A DNA stretch of 64,000 bases from Arthrobacter sp. 131MFCol6.1 (lineage in GTDB: Bacteria > Actinomycetota > Actinomycetes > Actinomycetales > Micrococcaceae), in NCBI RefSeq assembly GCF_000374925.1, contig NZ_KB895541.1, positions 1,304,122 through 1,368,121 of the forward strand. Reading direction: 5' to 3'. Under the pieces are notes generated by a model. That model was not told the DNA's origin. It did no database searches and worked only from the letters and a program-made list of their open reading frames with translations. Position numbers and translations under genes: made by a program. Below, piece after piece: positions 34,376 to 44,222 of the stretch (the first letter of the stretch is position 1; each line of letters begins with the position of its first letter).

Positions 34376-36169
34376 ATGAATCACTCCGCGGACCAATACC
34401 CAACCATTATCAGCTTCGCCATCGGCGCACAGTACTACCACGACGGCGCCGAGCGCCTCGTCGCTCAGTGCGAAGCCCTTGGGCTGAACCACTCAGTTGA
34501 GCACATCGAGGCAGTCGAAGACTTGGATTGGGCGCAGATTTGCCGACTCAAGATCCAGTTCTACCGCAAGAAATTGCTGGAACTGGACACGCCGGTTATG
34601 TGGATCGACGCGGACACCGAACTGCTGAACCGTCCGGAGACTCTCCGCAACTCCAACGCCGACTTCTCTGCCATGCTGCGCACTGGCTATTTGAACTCTT
34701 TTGACCCTTACGTTTCAGCCCGGATGTGGGCGCCTCAGGTTCTCTACTTCGGCAACACTCCCATGGCGGCCAGGTTCCTGGATCATCTCGCGGACGTTGA
34801 AGCGAAAACCGCGGGGCCCGTGACGGACGACTACGTCTTCCAGGAAGCCTGGTCCTCCTTCGAGGAACAAATGTCCGTTCTGCTGCTGCCTCCCACGGTC
34901 CAGTCGCGAACCATCGAGGCGTCGGGGCCGAGCACCTGGATTCTTCACGGCGACAGCGGGAACGTCCAAGATTTCAAGGACAAAGTCCTCCAGCACGGAA
35001 CGCTGAAGAACAGGGGCGGCATCCTGACGGTCATTGCCCAGGACCTGATGAAGACCGGTGATTTCGCCGGTGCGGAACAGCTGCTCCGCACCGCTGAAGC
35101 TTATGGTTTCGAGAGCATCGAGCGTGTCCGCAGGCTCGCCGAATCCATCCGCCGACAAGGACGGGTGGACGAGGCGAAAGCTGTCATCAAGAATTTCCAT
35201 CTGGCCCACCCCCTCAACGGCGACGGTAAAATCGCCTATGCCAGGCAGCTCATGAAGGAGCAGAAATTCACCTCGGCTGAGCGCCTTTTCAGCGAGGTTG
35301 AAGCATCAGGGGACCCCCGGTTGTCCGGTCTGGCTACTTCCCTCCTCTTCGACCTCGCACAGGAGCGCAAGGCAAAGCGCCTGAAGCTGGAACCCCGGGA
35401 CCGGACCAGAGTCTGGTGGATGAAGCAGCCGTATCCCGGTAACCTCGGCGACATCCTCAACCCGTACATTGTCGAAAAACTCACTGGCATTCCACCGCGA
35501 CTGGCCCCGCGCGGTAAGGGCATGTTGGCGATCGGAAGCGTCATCAAGTTCGCACACGATGGCTGCGATGTCTGGGGCACTGGCACCCCTCGCCTGGGCG
35601 ATGTCCTCAACCCCAACGCCAAGTACCATGCCGTACGTGGCCCGCTCACGCGCCAGCTCGTCCTCGACTCCGGCGGAGAATGCCCCGAGGTGTACGGCGA
35701 TCCGGCACTTCTGATGCCTCTCCTCTACAACCCTGAAGTCAAGAAGAAGTACCGCCTCGGCGTCATCCGGCACGTCAGGCACCGCGGTCTCGGCGAGATC
35801 GCCGACGGGGTCAGGGACCTCAATCTGTTGCGCGTGGGCTACGAGGAAATCGAAAAGTTCATCGACGAGCTCCTCGAATGCGAGATGGTCGTCTCGACTT
35901 CGCTCCATGGGATCATCCTTGCGCACGCCTACGGGATTCCCGCCCGCTGGGCTGAGTTCTCCGACACCGCACTCAAGATTCAAGGCGACGGTACGAAGTA
36001 CATCGACTACCTCAGGTCCGTCCAGCTGCCGGATCAGACGCCCTTGGACCTGTCACAGTTCAGTGTCTTGGACGAGTCACTGATCGAGCACATCGATCCG
36101 GACTGTGCCATTACGTTCGATGCCCGGGCACTCCTAGACGCCTTCCCCGGGGGACTGCCTTTCAAGTAG
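34376..36169 (+). CDS. Glycosyltransferase - TPR - polysaccharide pyruvyltransferase fusion
   Basis: A 597-residue cytoplasmic protein with three parts. Residues 1 to about 215 resemble a GT-A nucleotide-sugar transferase with the metal motif DAD at 78-80 (VMWIDADTEL). Residues about 220-335 are helical repeats of TPR type. Residues 346-597 are a polysaccharide pyruvyltransferase domain (CsaB/ExoV-like), with NLGDILNPYIVEKL, AIGSV, HAVRGPLTRQL, YGDPALL and STSLHGIILAHAYGIP. It could both add a sugar and put a pyruvate ketal on it. The ATG at 34376 has GAGGGG before it. Domain limits are by eye. Confidence 0.78.
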   Translation: MNHSADQYPTIISFAIGAQYYHDGAERLVAQCEALGLNHSVEHIEAVEDLDWAQICRLKIQFYRKKLLELDTPVMWIDADTELLNRPETLRNSNADFSAMLRTGYLNSFDPYVSARMWAPQVLYFGNTPMAARFLDHLADVEAKTAGPVTDDYVFQEAWSSFEEQMSVLLLPPTVQSRTIEASGPSTWILHGDSGNVQDFKDKVLQHGTLKNRGGILTVIAQDLMKTGDFAGAEQLLRTAEAYGFESIERVRRLAESIRRQGRVDEAKAVIKNFHLAHPLNGDGKIAYARQLMKEQKFTSAERLFSEVEASGDPRLSGLATSLLFDLAQERKAKRLKLEPRDRTRVWWMKQPYPGNLGDILNPYIVEKLTGIPPRLAPRGKGMLAIGSVIKFAHDGCDVWGTGTPRLGDVLNPNAKYHAVRGPLTRQLVLDSGGECPEVYGDPALLMPLLYNPEVKKKYRLGVIRHVRHRGLGEIADGVRDLNLLRVGYEEIEKFIDELLECEMVVSTSLHGIILAHAYGIPARWAEFSDTALKIQGDGTKYIDYLRSVQLPDQTPLDLSQFSVLDESLIEHIDPDCAITFDARALLDAFPGGLPFK

Positions 36170-36207
36170 GACGGGAGTCCCGACCCAGGCCAGGAGCACG
36201 TCCCGAC

Positions 36208-38733
36208 GTGCTCTTTACCAAAAGCGATCTTGCGGAGGCGACGTCAGTGCCACCAACCAGCGACCCCCTGGGCAGCAAACATGGGAAGGACCCGGACGAT
36301 GCCATTCTGGGCACCGTCCGGGCGCTGGTTTCGGCGAAACAGCTGTTGGAGGCCCGCTCCTTCGCTCTCCAGGTTGCGGACCACCCTGCGACCCGCGACG
36401 CCGGCCGTATCGGCGCCGCCATCGTAGCGTCGAAAAACCGGCTGATCGACCTCGCGGCAGCCTACCTACGCCTCGTCCCGGACGAAAAGGCGCTTACGCT
36501 GGCTCCGACGGAGTGGTATCAAGTCCAATTCAACCTGGATCCGGATGCCGCCCTTAAGCACTTCCGCGACAGCGCTGAAAGACACTTTCCAAGCGCAACA
36601 TGGGTTCTTGTTATCAAGAGCAGCCTGCGCCAGGGCCTGCCGGACGCGGCTGCGGAACTTTGCCGCTTGTTCCTGGAAAATCCGGCGCATGCGAACGAGG
36701 AGTGCCAGGCGGACCGGGCCAGCATCCAGTTCATCGATGATTTCCTTCGCGCCCGGCAGGAGCCTGACTCCAGCAGCCGGACGGGCGGGCAAAGCGATGT
36801 GACCGTCGGCATCTGGGACAGCGCGCAACCAGATATTGCTGGTCCGTCAGCGGACCTCGGGATCCATCTTGAATCGGTTCTCCTGCTGTTGCGGCTCCGG
36901 GGAGTGGCTTCACTTGCCCCCGGGAAGGCTGGACTGGCGCGCGCTCTGCAGGGCATTGAAGGACCCGACAACGATACGGTCACCCGAGACGAGCCGAGGC
37001 GCCAGGTCCGGATTGTCGCCGTTCCCCGTTACGCACCTCGGGAGCAGGATGTCCCCAGGTTGACATGGACGGTGTTTCACGGACGCTTTGGCCAGAAGGT
37101 CCTCGGGGCGCGTCCGCCGTTCCCAGTTGCCAGCAATATCAGGCCCATATTCTTTGGATTCGAGCTCGCTGACTTGAACAGTGATCCCGAGATGATGACG
37201 CTATTGCGGAAGTACGGACCCGTTGGTTGCGCGGACTGGGCGACCACGTACGCCATGCTGAGCCAGGGCGTAGACGCCTTCCTCTCTGGGCCACTGGCCA
37301 ACTTGGCCACGCCCATAAGCTCCGGGTATCAGAACAGTGCCGGCTTCGCGGGTGACACCGATATGTCCGGGCTGGTTTCCTCCGAACCCGGCCGGAAGAA
37401 CCTTGTTCGTGCGCAGCAGAAGAGCGCCCGCCTCCGATCGGCCACTCTGGGCAGCAACCTTGAGACCGCTCTTGAGTACCTACAGACGCTGGAAACTGCT
37501 GAGGCGGTTTCCACACCGCATCCGGAAACTCACGCCATCAGGAGAGCGCTGGGCCTGGAGGTCCACTATGCCCCGCCGGGCCGGGCCAACACTACAGAAG
37601 CGCCGGCCGACGAAGCCCCGGAGGCAGACCGGCCGCCTGCCTCAGTGTCAATCCCACTCGACGCCGTCCTGGAAGAAATATCCGCCGGAGCCGGCGAGAC
37701 GGCCGTTTACGAGACGTGGTCCCGCGCTACTGCCGGGCTGGTGGCCGAGGCGTGGAGACGCTATGAACAGCCACCGGTTGTCCCCCCGACAGGCTTCGAC
37801 GTCGAGTCCATCAGCAGCGTCCTGCGCGAAAATACCGTTCACGCGGGAAAGGCGGAAGTCCGCCAGGCCCCCGCCACTGTGCATGTGGCGATGGCGTGCG
37901 ATGCCAACCTGTTCGGCCAACTTGCTGTGGCGATCGGGAGCCTGCAGCGGGGCACCGACCGCAAGCTGCAGATTCATCTGCTCTGCCGCGGCCTGGGCCC
38001 AGACAACTTCACGTACCTGGCCTCGCTGTTTCCGGAAATCGCCTTTGATTTTATCCCCTGCGACAGGGTCGACTACGGGACCGTGCTGAGCACCGGCGGC
38101 CACTTGACCGTCTCATCGATTGACCGGTTGCTGTTGCCCGCGCTCCTGAGGGGGATACCACAAGTTGTCTACTTGGACGTAGATCTCCTGGTGCTCGCAG
38201 ACGTAGGAAAACTCTTTGATATTGACCTGAAATCGGTGCCGCTGGCAGCGTGCTCGGCGACGGCGGACTGGTCGAAGAGCGGGTACGGCCATCTGGGCGC
38301 GGTCGCGCAGCGGCTTGAACCGACCAGGTCGGAGGAACTGAAGCACCTCATGCTGCGGATCCATCGCAAGGACTTCCTGGCTTTCAACTCGGGGGTCCTT
38401 GTACTGAACCTTGAGCAGATGCGCTCGGATAATTTCTGCGCGCGGTTCCTCGGCTACCTGTCCTATTTCGACATGACCGACCAAGACGTGCTGTACTGCT
38501 ACACCGGCAGCAACTGGCGGGCCCTGCATCCCACGTGGAATTGCATACCCTCTCAGGTTTACGTTTCCCGTCCGCTCATCGTCCACTGGGCCGGACCCGC
38601 GAAGCCCTGGCATGAGCTTCGCATGCCCTATCAGGGCGCTTGGTGTGAGCTCGTGCAGGACCTTGCGGCAAAGGCCGCAGCCTGTGGGCTGGATGCCGCA
38701 CCGATTGCGGAATTGGCCCAAGCGGCCGTCTAG
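36208..38733 (+). CDS. Helical-repeat / pyruvyltransferase-like / GT8 glycosyltransferase fusion
   Basis: An 841-residue protein. Residues 20 to about 185 are alpha-helical and repeat-like. Residues about 270-400 contain YGPVGCADWATTYAMLSQGVD and FLSGPLANL, which resembles the substrate part of pyruvyltransferases, but the rest of that fold looks incomplete. A variable linker follows. Residues 558-841 are a GT8 glycosyltransferase (VHVAMACDAN at the start, DVD at 657-659 in VVYLDVDLLV, FNSGVLVLNL, and HWAGPAKPW near the end). The GTG at 36208 begins 38 bases after the previous stop. The stop is only 4 bases from the converging pyruvyltransferase gene. Confidence 0.76.
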   Translation: MLFTKSDLAEATSVPPTSDPLGSKHGKDPDDAILGTVRALVSAKQLLEARSFALQVADHPATRDAGRIGAAIVASKNRLIDLAAAYLRLVPDEKALTLAPTEWYQVQFNLDPDAALKHFRDSAERHFPSATWVLVIKSSLRQGLPDAAAELCRLFLENPAHANEECQADRASIQFIDDFLRARQEPDSSSRTGGQSDVTVGIWDSAQPDIAGPSADLGIHLESVLLLLRLRGVASLAPGKAGLARALQGIEGPDNDTVTRDEPRRQVRIVAVPRYAPREQDVPRLTWTVFHGRFGQKVLGARPPFPVASNIRPIFFGFELADLNSDPEMMTLLRKYGPVGCADWATTYAMLSQGVDAFLSGPLANLATPISSGYQNSAGFAGDTDMSGLVSSEPGRKNLVRAQQKSARLRSATLGSNLETALEYLQTLETAEAVSTPHPETHAIRRALGLEVHYAPPGRANTTEAPADEAPEADRPPASVSIPLDAVLEEISAGAGETAVYETWSRATAGLVAEAWRRYEQPPVVPPTGFDVESISSVLRENTVHAGKAEVRQAPATVHVAMACDANLFGQLAVAIGSLQRGTDRKLQIHLLCRGLGPDNFTYLASLFPEIAFDFIPCDRVDYGTVLSTGGHLTVSSIDRLLLPALLRGIPQVVYLDVDLLVLADVGKLFDIDLKSVPLAACSATADWSKSGYGHLGAVAQRLEPTRSEELKHLMLRIHRKDFLAFNSGVLVLNLEQMRSDNFCARFLGYLSYFDMTDQDVLYCYTGSNWRALHPTWNCIPSQVYVSRPLIVHWAGPAKPWHELRMPYQGAWCELVQDLAAKAAACGLDAAPIAELAQAAV

Positions 38734-38737
38734 CTTC

Positions 38738-40984
38738 TCACCTGGTCTCAGCCGACGTCAGGGACCAGAAATCAGTAACGCCCGGTTCGGTCAGTGCCAG
38801 CAAGGATTGCACGTTGCCATCCAGCCGCTCACGGGCTGCGCCTTCCATGGCGTTGATAGCGGGTCGCAGCCTCTCCCTGATCTGTGCCCGGTCCCGGAGC
38901 GTTGCTGAGATGACGTTGAAGAGTTCACCGGCGGGGGCATCTGGTCCGACAAGCCGGTCGCTCTCACCGGCCTCGCGGAAATAGTCAGAGATCTTGGCCT
39001 CATACGACAACCCGACCGCGGGAACACCTTGACGGTGTCCCAGGATCGAAGCATGGAGCCTCATGGACACCAACACGTCGACGCTGCCGAGGTCCGCAGC
39101 AGCCTGGGCGGGATCCATGGTAAACGGAAGGACGACGCTTTCGCGGGCGCCGACTGCATCGAACAAAAGACGCAACTCCGACTCGTCTCCGCTTTGAAAC
39201 GGAACCCCGATAAATGCGCAATTGAAGTCGTTCTCGAGCCTCCGGAGGCTCTCGGCCAGTCCGGGCCACAGGTGGTTTGCTGCGAGCGGATCTGTGTTGT
39301 CCATTGCCCGGACATTGACGCCGACGCGCAAGGGGGCTTGGACGTGCGTGCCTGGGCGCGGCGGCAAGACCGGTACCGCCCATGCGAACGCGAGGTCACC
39401 GTCCTGGCTTGGCTCGGCCCCGGCGTGGGCAAGCTCTTCAAGCAAAGACTGAGAATTGGAATCGCGCACGCTGATGACGCTGCACAGCGACGCCATGAGG
39501 CGCACGTAGGCCCGTCCCGAACGTTCCCGCAGGGGTCCCACTCCAAGACCCAGACCAGCAATGGGCTTTCCCACCGCCTGGAAAAGGACCGGCAACGTGG
39601 CCAGGTTCACCACTGAATGCCGGGGATTCTGGAACAACCCGGCGAGCCCGCCGTTAGTGTCGGCCGCTTTATCGTTCCAGATGCCCCCGCCCCCGATGAT
39701 CAGAGCGTCTGCGTATTGAGCCAGCTGTGCCATGCTTTTCATCTCATGGCGCGGCATGGCGGCAAGGCCGTGGTCCTGCTCGACGCGAGACGGGCGCGGG
39801 GCGGCGACCACTACCTGGCCGTGCGGGTTGACGCGCCGGAGCGCTTGCGCGAGGACGTCCAAGATTAGTTCGTCGCCGATATTCCGTTCTCCGTACCATC
39901 CTGAAATGGCCACGACCGGACCCCGTGGCCGAACAGAGGCAGACCAGCGTTCCTTGATGCGTTGACGCACGCCCGGAGCAAATGCCCCCAAATCCGCCTG
40001 GGCGTAGTCGCGAATCGCTTCAATGAGGTGGTGGAACTGGTCCTCATACAAGTAGCTGGACTGAAGAATCGCCGCGTCCTGGTTTGCTGCTTGTCCCAGG
40101 TCGCCGGCGTCGACCTTCAGCCGCTGGAGCAGTTCCTCCAGCCCGGACTCCCCGCGGTAGGTGAACACGGCGGACAGCGCGGCAAAATGGGCAGGCAATC
40201 GCAGTTTTTCTGGCACCACTACCGCAGAGCCGGACAGAAGCGAGACCATGCACCGCCAGAGGGTCTGGCGCTGGGAAGGGATAACTGGTGGGTAGATGTG
40301 GACGAGGGCACGGGCAAGGTTCTCTGACTCTGCGGAGTCTGGGGCCGGCTCTCCGGCACCACGGAAGTCGGCGTCCGCGGCCAACTTCGCGGACAAATCA
40401 GGATAGGACTGCGCCATCGCGCTTCCGTCCATCACGGCAAAGGACAGCGGTGCGGGATCCCTGGGAGTGCGGCTGAAAGCCAGCGAGGCGTCGGCGCCCA
40501 GGTAGAACGGGAGGCTGAGGGCAGCGGAATCGGCGGAACCGCCCCCCGCAATGACATCGTAACGGCGCGGCCCCGCCGTCCCCTCGGCCTTTGGCAAGGT
40601 GTCGAGGAAAAGCAGCACGATTCCCCTTCGGGATGCCAGTTCCTGACTGGATGCCTCTACCGAGTAGCCGGCGTTCGGGACGAGGACGACGTCTGGATCG
40701 AAGGTGTCCAGAATTGGAGAAACCGGCTTGAGATTCACCGAACGCGTCGAGCTCCCGCCCGATTCCGACTTACGAATCAGCCCGTCATGGCGGGTCGCCG
40801 AGACAGTGAAGACGTGGTGGCCCAGCATGCTCAGGGCCCGTCGGAGACTCTCAACCTGATTCCTGAGACTGGGATCGAGAGGCATGACCAGGAGGATCCG
40901 CAAGCACGGCCCATTGTTTCGCCGGGCCTTTATCCTGGCCAGGACGTCTGGCTCAGGCAGCCCCAGTGCGGAAAGATCAGTCAT
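38738..40984 (-). CDS. Large polysaccharide pyruvyltransferase-family protein
   Basis: A 748-residue protein, last gene of the 20 kb minus-strand operon. Residues 30-340 look like the C-terminal-type Rossmann halves of CgeB/GT-B proteins (LRILLVMPLDPSL; QVESLRRALSMLGHHVF; PDVVLVPNAGYSVE). From residue 358 a full pyruvyltransferase domain is visible: ISGWYGERNIGDELILD, LIIGGGGIWND, GLGLGVGPL, SVRDSNSQ, DLAFAW, and SMRLHASILGHRQGVPAVG near the end. It probably adds pyruvate ketals to the polymer. It starts 8 bases inside the preceding GT2 gene. Confidence 0.78.
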   Translation of the reverse strand: MTDLSALGLPEPDVLARIKARRNNGPCLRILLVMPLDPSLRNQVESLRRALSMLGHHVFTVSATRHDGLIRKSESGGSSTRSVNLKPVSPILDTFDPDVVLVPNAGYSVEASSQELASRRGIVLLFLDTLPKAEGTAGPRRYDVIAGGGSADSAALSLPFYLGADASLAFSRTPRDPAPLSFAVMDGSAMAQSYPDLSAKLAADADFRGAGEPAPDSAESENLARALVHIYPPVIPSQRQTLWRCMVSLLSGSAVVVPEKLRLPAHFAALSAVFTYRGESGLEELLQRLKVDAGDLGQAANQDAAILQSSYLYEDQFHHLIEAIRDYAQADLGAFAPGVRQRIKERWSASVRPRGPVVAISGWYGERNIGDELILDVLAQALRRVNPHGQVVVAAPRPSRVEQDHGLAAMPRHEMKSMAQLAQYADALIIGGGGIWNDKAADTNGGLAGLFQNPRHSVVNLATLPVLFQAVGKPIAGLGLGVGPLRERSGRAYVRLMASLCSVISVRDSNSQSLLEELAHAGAEPSQDGDLAFAWAVPVLPPRPGTHVQAPLRVGVNVRAMDNTDPLAANHLWPGLAESLRRLENDFNCAFIGVPFQSGDESELRLLFDAVGARESVVLPFTMDPAQAAADLGSVDVLVSMRLHASILGHRQGVPAVGLSYEAKISDYFREAGESDRLVGPDAPAGELFNVISATLRDRAQIRERLRPAINAMEGAARERLDGNVQSLLALTEPGVTDFWSLTSAETR

Positions 40985-42824
40985 CGCCGCTGGTCCTCCA
41001 ACCGGGGTATCCGAGTCCGTCCCACGACCTGATGGCTTGTTTCTCGAAAAACGCGCTGTCGGGGTTCCAGGTGTGCATTCGTTCGCCGTCGCCCCGGCGC
41101 ATCAGATAGTTCATGCCGTGCGTGCGGTAGACAGTTCCACCGAGCTTGCGCAGCGACTCGTGCAGAAGCCGGTCCTCGGCGGTGCCGACAGGACTCCAGC
41201 CTCCCACCTTGCGCAGTGTTTCCCTCGACAGGAGCATGGTGCCGCCGGTGACGGTAGCGCCGTACATTTCACTGTTGGGACGTCGCTGTATTGTCTTCCC
41301 GGACACTTCCAAGTACACGAATTCCGCCTTGCACCCCACCAGTTCGGCCCCGGAATAGCGCGCTGCTGCGAGTAGGTCGGCAAGGTGGTGCTGGGTGTAC
41401 AGGTCGTCGTCATCCATCTTGGCGATGTAATCGCCACTCGCTTCCACCGTGAGTTTGTTGAGGGCCTCTCCCAGGTTGAAGTCGGCGTCAACCTCGATGA
41501 AGCGGACGTCGGTCCGGGACTGGAGCCAGGGAGACGCCGCGAGGAGTTGTTGCCGGCTGTAACCGTGCAGCCCAACCAATACCTCGCGGTTTGTGTGGCT
41601 CTGATGGACGGCCTGCCGCACGATCGACTCAACGAATTCGGGACGGCGGGACGGGATGAGAACAGAAATGGAATCATCAGTGCCGCAACTTTCCGAAGGA
41701 CGGCGCGGAACGATGCCTCGCAGGATCTCCTGCTGAGAATGCACGCGCAGCGCATGCCGCCGCGTGTCCACGGACCAAGCCTGCCGGGTCAAGTCGTCTT
41801 CCAGGTCAAGCTCTGGCAGAACGGAGTACTGGCCCCGCAAGTCCGCGCCGATCCCCCAGGCTCCCGCTGGGGGCAGGTCATCAATCTGCAGGGGGACACC
41901 AGCACAAGCCATTCCGGCAAGCAACATGGCCGCATGCCGCGGGTCCGCTTCTCCGGCCTGCTGCAAACGAGCCTGGCGGTAAGGGCGCAAGTCGGCGATC
42001 ACGTTCTCGTTCAGGCCAGCGCTGACATCGTAGACCCGGGATCCCCCGTTCCCGGGACGCAACGTCAGAAGGATCCGACGCTTTGCGTGCTCCAGCTCAA
42101 GGTCAACCACGCCGAGACGGGGTTCAGCCTCAAAGCCGGCAGGTGAGATCCAGCGGGTATCGACGGGCTGCAGTGATGACATGTCAACGTCCACGACAGG
42201 TACACCAAGTTCACCCAGCAGCCTGCGGCCGGCTTCATCGAGCGCCACGTCGGTCGAGGCTTCGGTGTTGGTCAGGAACACGTCAAAAGGAGGTATGGAG
42301 TCCGGCTCCATCGGCACGGCGCCGAGTCCGACGCCGATCTTGTGGCTTCCTCCCGCCAGCCGGGTCATTGAGGCTTCCTCGACCGCCACGCGGGCGGAGA
42401 GGAGTAGCGATCCTGGGCACACGAGCTTTGACACGGCCTGGCCGATGTCGATGGAGCAAGTATCGGAAACGGCCGTGAACACGAACCCGGTGTCCGACAC
42501 CTCGACAGTGTTCCGGCTGCCCGCCCTGGAGGGGGGCACGTTGAAGTTTGACCGTTCGAGCCGCGAGGTTCTCTCCAGGACGACAATCAGGCGACTTGCG
42601 TAGCCTTCGTGCGCCAAAAGCTGGCCGGAACGCTCAAGGTCGACGAGCGAAGCGCACACGAGGACGAAAGTTCCCCGCATGCGTTTGTCTTTTCCTTTGA
42701 CCGTACTGCCCGGGGTTCGCGGGTCGTCTTTACGCAGCTTCCAGCCGGAGAAATCCATACCCAGGGTTCGCGCGGTTTGTGCCTTTGTGACATTCCCCAC
42801 CAAGGCGATAATGTCAACAGCCAC
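40977..42824 (-). CDS. Two-part glycosyltransferase with C-terminal GT2 domain (DDDD type)
   Basis: A 615-residue protein. The N-terminal 380 residues are unrecognised. The C-terminal 225 residues are a GT2 transferase: SISVLIPSRRP, then AKMDDDDLYTQHHLADLL with the metal-binding Asp cluster at about 470-473, VTGGTMLLSRETLRKVGGW, and HTWNPDSAFF. GTG 42824 follows AAGGTGG by six bases and is preferred to TTG 42827. The GT2 part is paralogous to those of the genes at 47561 and 51653. A 69-base gap separates it from ugd, the only sizeable gap in the operon. Confidence 0.8.
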   Translation of the reverse strand: MAVDIIALVGNVTKAQTARTLGMDFSGWKLRKDDPRTPGSTVKGKDKRMRGTFVLVCASLVDLERSGQLLAHEGYASRLIVVLERTSRLERSNFNVPPSRAGSRNTVEVSDTGFVFTAVSDTCSIDIGQAVSKLVCPGSLLLSARVAVEEASMTRLAGGSHKIGVGLGAVPMEPDSIPPFDVFLTNTEASTDVALDEAGRRLLGELGVPVVDVDMSSLQPVDTRWISPAGFEAEPRLGVVDLELEHAKRRILLTLRPGNGGSRVYDVSAGLNENVIADLRPYRQARLQQAGEADPRHAAMLLAGMACAGVPLQIDDLPPAGAWGIGADLRGQYSVLPELDLEDDLTRQAWSVDTRRHALRVHSQQEILRGIVPRRPSESCGTDDSISVLIPSRRPEFVESIVRQAVHQSHTNREVLVGLHGYSRQQLLAASPWLQSRTDVRFIEVDADFNLGEALNKLTVEASGDYIAKMDDDDLYTQHHLADLLAAARYSGAELVGCKAEFVYLEVSGKTIQRRPNSEMYGATVTGGTMLLSRETLRKVGGWSPVGTAEDRLLHESLRKLGGTVYRTHGMNYLMRRGDGERMHTWNPDSAFFEKQAIRSWDGLGYPGWRTSGDD

Positions 42825-42893
42825 CAATTACCACCTTCGGCCAGGCAAAGCCGCGCCCACCCCGGGCAACCGTCAAAGAATCAGGCATCGAGA

Positions 42894-44222
42894 CTAGTCA
42901 ACCGACTTCCGGCCGAGGGTTCGGGTGGTCCAGCCGGCGGCTTCCCATTCCTGCCAGTCCAGGACGTTTCGGCCGTCGATGATCTTGCGGGACTTGACCA
43001 GGCCGGCCAGGTCGGAGGGGCCCAGTGCTTTGAACTCCGGCCATTCCGTAAGCAAGAGGACCAGGTCGGCCCCCTGGACCGCTTCTTCGGTGCTGTCGGC
43101 GAAGCCCAGCCGGGGGAACCTCTTTGCGGCATTCGCGTTGGCCTTGGGGTCGTAAATGAAGACCTCCGCACCCTGGTTGAAGAGCCTCGCAGCGATGTCC
43201 AGAGACGGTGAGTCCCGTACGTCATCACTTTCCGGCTTGAACGCAGCGCCGAGCACCGCGATGCGTTTCCCGACAACGTCATTATCGAGGAGTTCGTCGG
43301 CCAGGAACACCGCCCGGTCGCGACGACGGAGGTTTATTTCATCCATCTCCGTCAGGAAGCGCATTGTGCGGTCCAGGCCGAGCTCACTGACACGGGCCTG
43401 CAGTGCCCTAATATCCTTGGGCAGGCAACCGCCGCCGAAGCCCACGCCCGCGTTCAGGAAGCGACGCCCGATCCGCACATCATGGCCGAGCGCGTCCGCC
43501 AGCGTGGAAATGGATCCGCCGACCGTCTCAGTAATTTCGGAAATTGCGTTGATGAAGGAAATCTTCGTCGCGAGGAATGCATTAGCTGCAGTCTTCACCA
43601 GTTCGGACGTTTCAAAATCGGTGGTGATCACGGGCGTGTTACGGGAAATTGCGTCCGCGTAAATCGTCCGGAGCAATTCCTCGGCGGCCGGGGAATCAAC
43701 GCCGAACACAAGCCGGTCGGGCCGAAGTGTGTCCTCGACCGCAAAGCCTTCCCGCAGGAATTCAGGGTTCCAGGCCAGGTCGATTGACAGGCCCGGGGCG
43801 CTGAGTTCTTTGACCATTGCCTGAAGGCGTCGTGCGGTGCCGACAGGAACCGTCGACTTTCCAATGATCAGTGCGTCACGCTTGATGAGCCGGGTGAGTC
43901 CGGCCACAGCCGCATCCACGTACGTGAGATCGGCGCCGGTGTCACCAGCGCGCTGGGGGGTGCCCACCGCAACGAAATGAACATCCGCCGCCTCTGCGGC
44001 AGTTTCCAGCTCGGTCGTAAAAGTCAGGCGACCGCTGGCGATGTGCTTGCGGAGCAATTCGGGCAGGCCTGGCTCGTAGAAAGGCAGATCGCCATTGGCC
44101 AGGCTCTTGATTTTCTGTTCGTCCGTGTCCACTCCAATGACGTCGAAGCCGAGTTCGGCCATCGCAGCAGCATGGGTGGCTCCAAGGTAGCCGGTACCAA
44201 TAACACTTACTGTCAGGCTCAC
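42894..44222 (-). CDS. ugd: UDP-glucose 6-dehydrogenase
   Basis: A 442-residue NAD-dependent enzyme making UDP-glucuronate. SVIGTGYLGATHA is the nucleotide motif and the catalytic Cys lies in GVGFGGGCLPKDIRAL. The IGKSTVPVGTAR and AFKPESDDVRDSPSL segments are conserved. The Leu-Gly type GTGYLG and CLPKDI segments are those of UDP-glucose dehydrogenases rather than WecC. The GTG at 44222 follows AGGAG and overlaps the stop of the 47-residue ORF. Confidence 0.93.
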   Translation of the reverse strand: MSLTVSVIGTGYLGATHAAAMAELGFDVIGVDTDEQKIKSLANGDLPFYEPGLPELLRKHIASGRLTFTTELETAAEAADVHFVAVGTPQRAGDTGADLTYVDAAVAGLTRLIKRDALIIGKSTVPVGTARRLQAMVKELSAPGLSIDLAWNPEFLREGFAVEDTLRPDRLVFGVDSPAAEELLRTIYADAISRNTPVITTDFETSELVKTAANAFLATKISFINAISEITETVGGSISTLADALGHDVRIGRRFLNAGVGFGGGCLPKDIRALQARVSELGLDRTMRFLTEMDEINLRRRDRAVFLADELLDNDVVGKRIAVLGAAFKPESDDVRDSPSLDIAARLFNQGAEVFIYDPKANANAAKRFPRLGFADSTEEAVQGADLVLLLTEWPEFKALGPSDLAGLVKSRKIIDGRNVLDWQEWEAAGWTTRTLGRKSVD

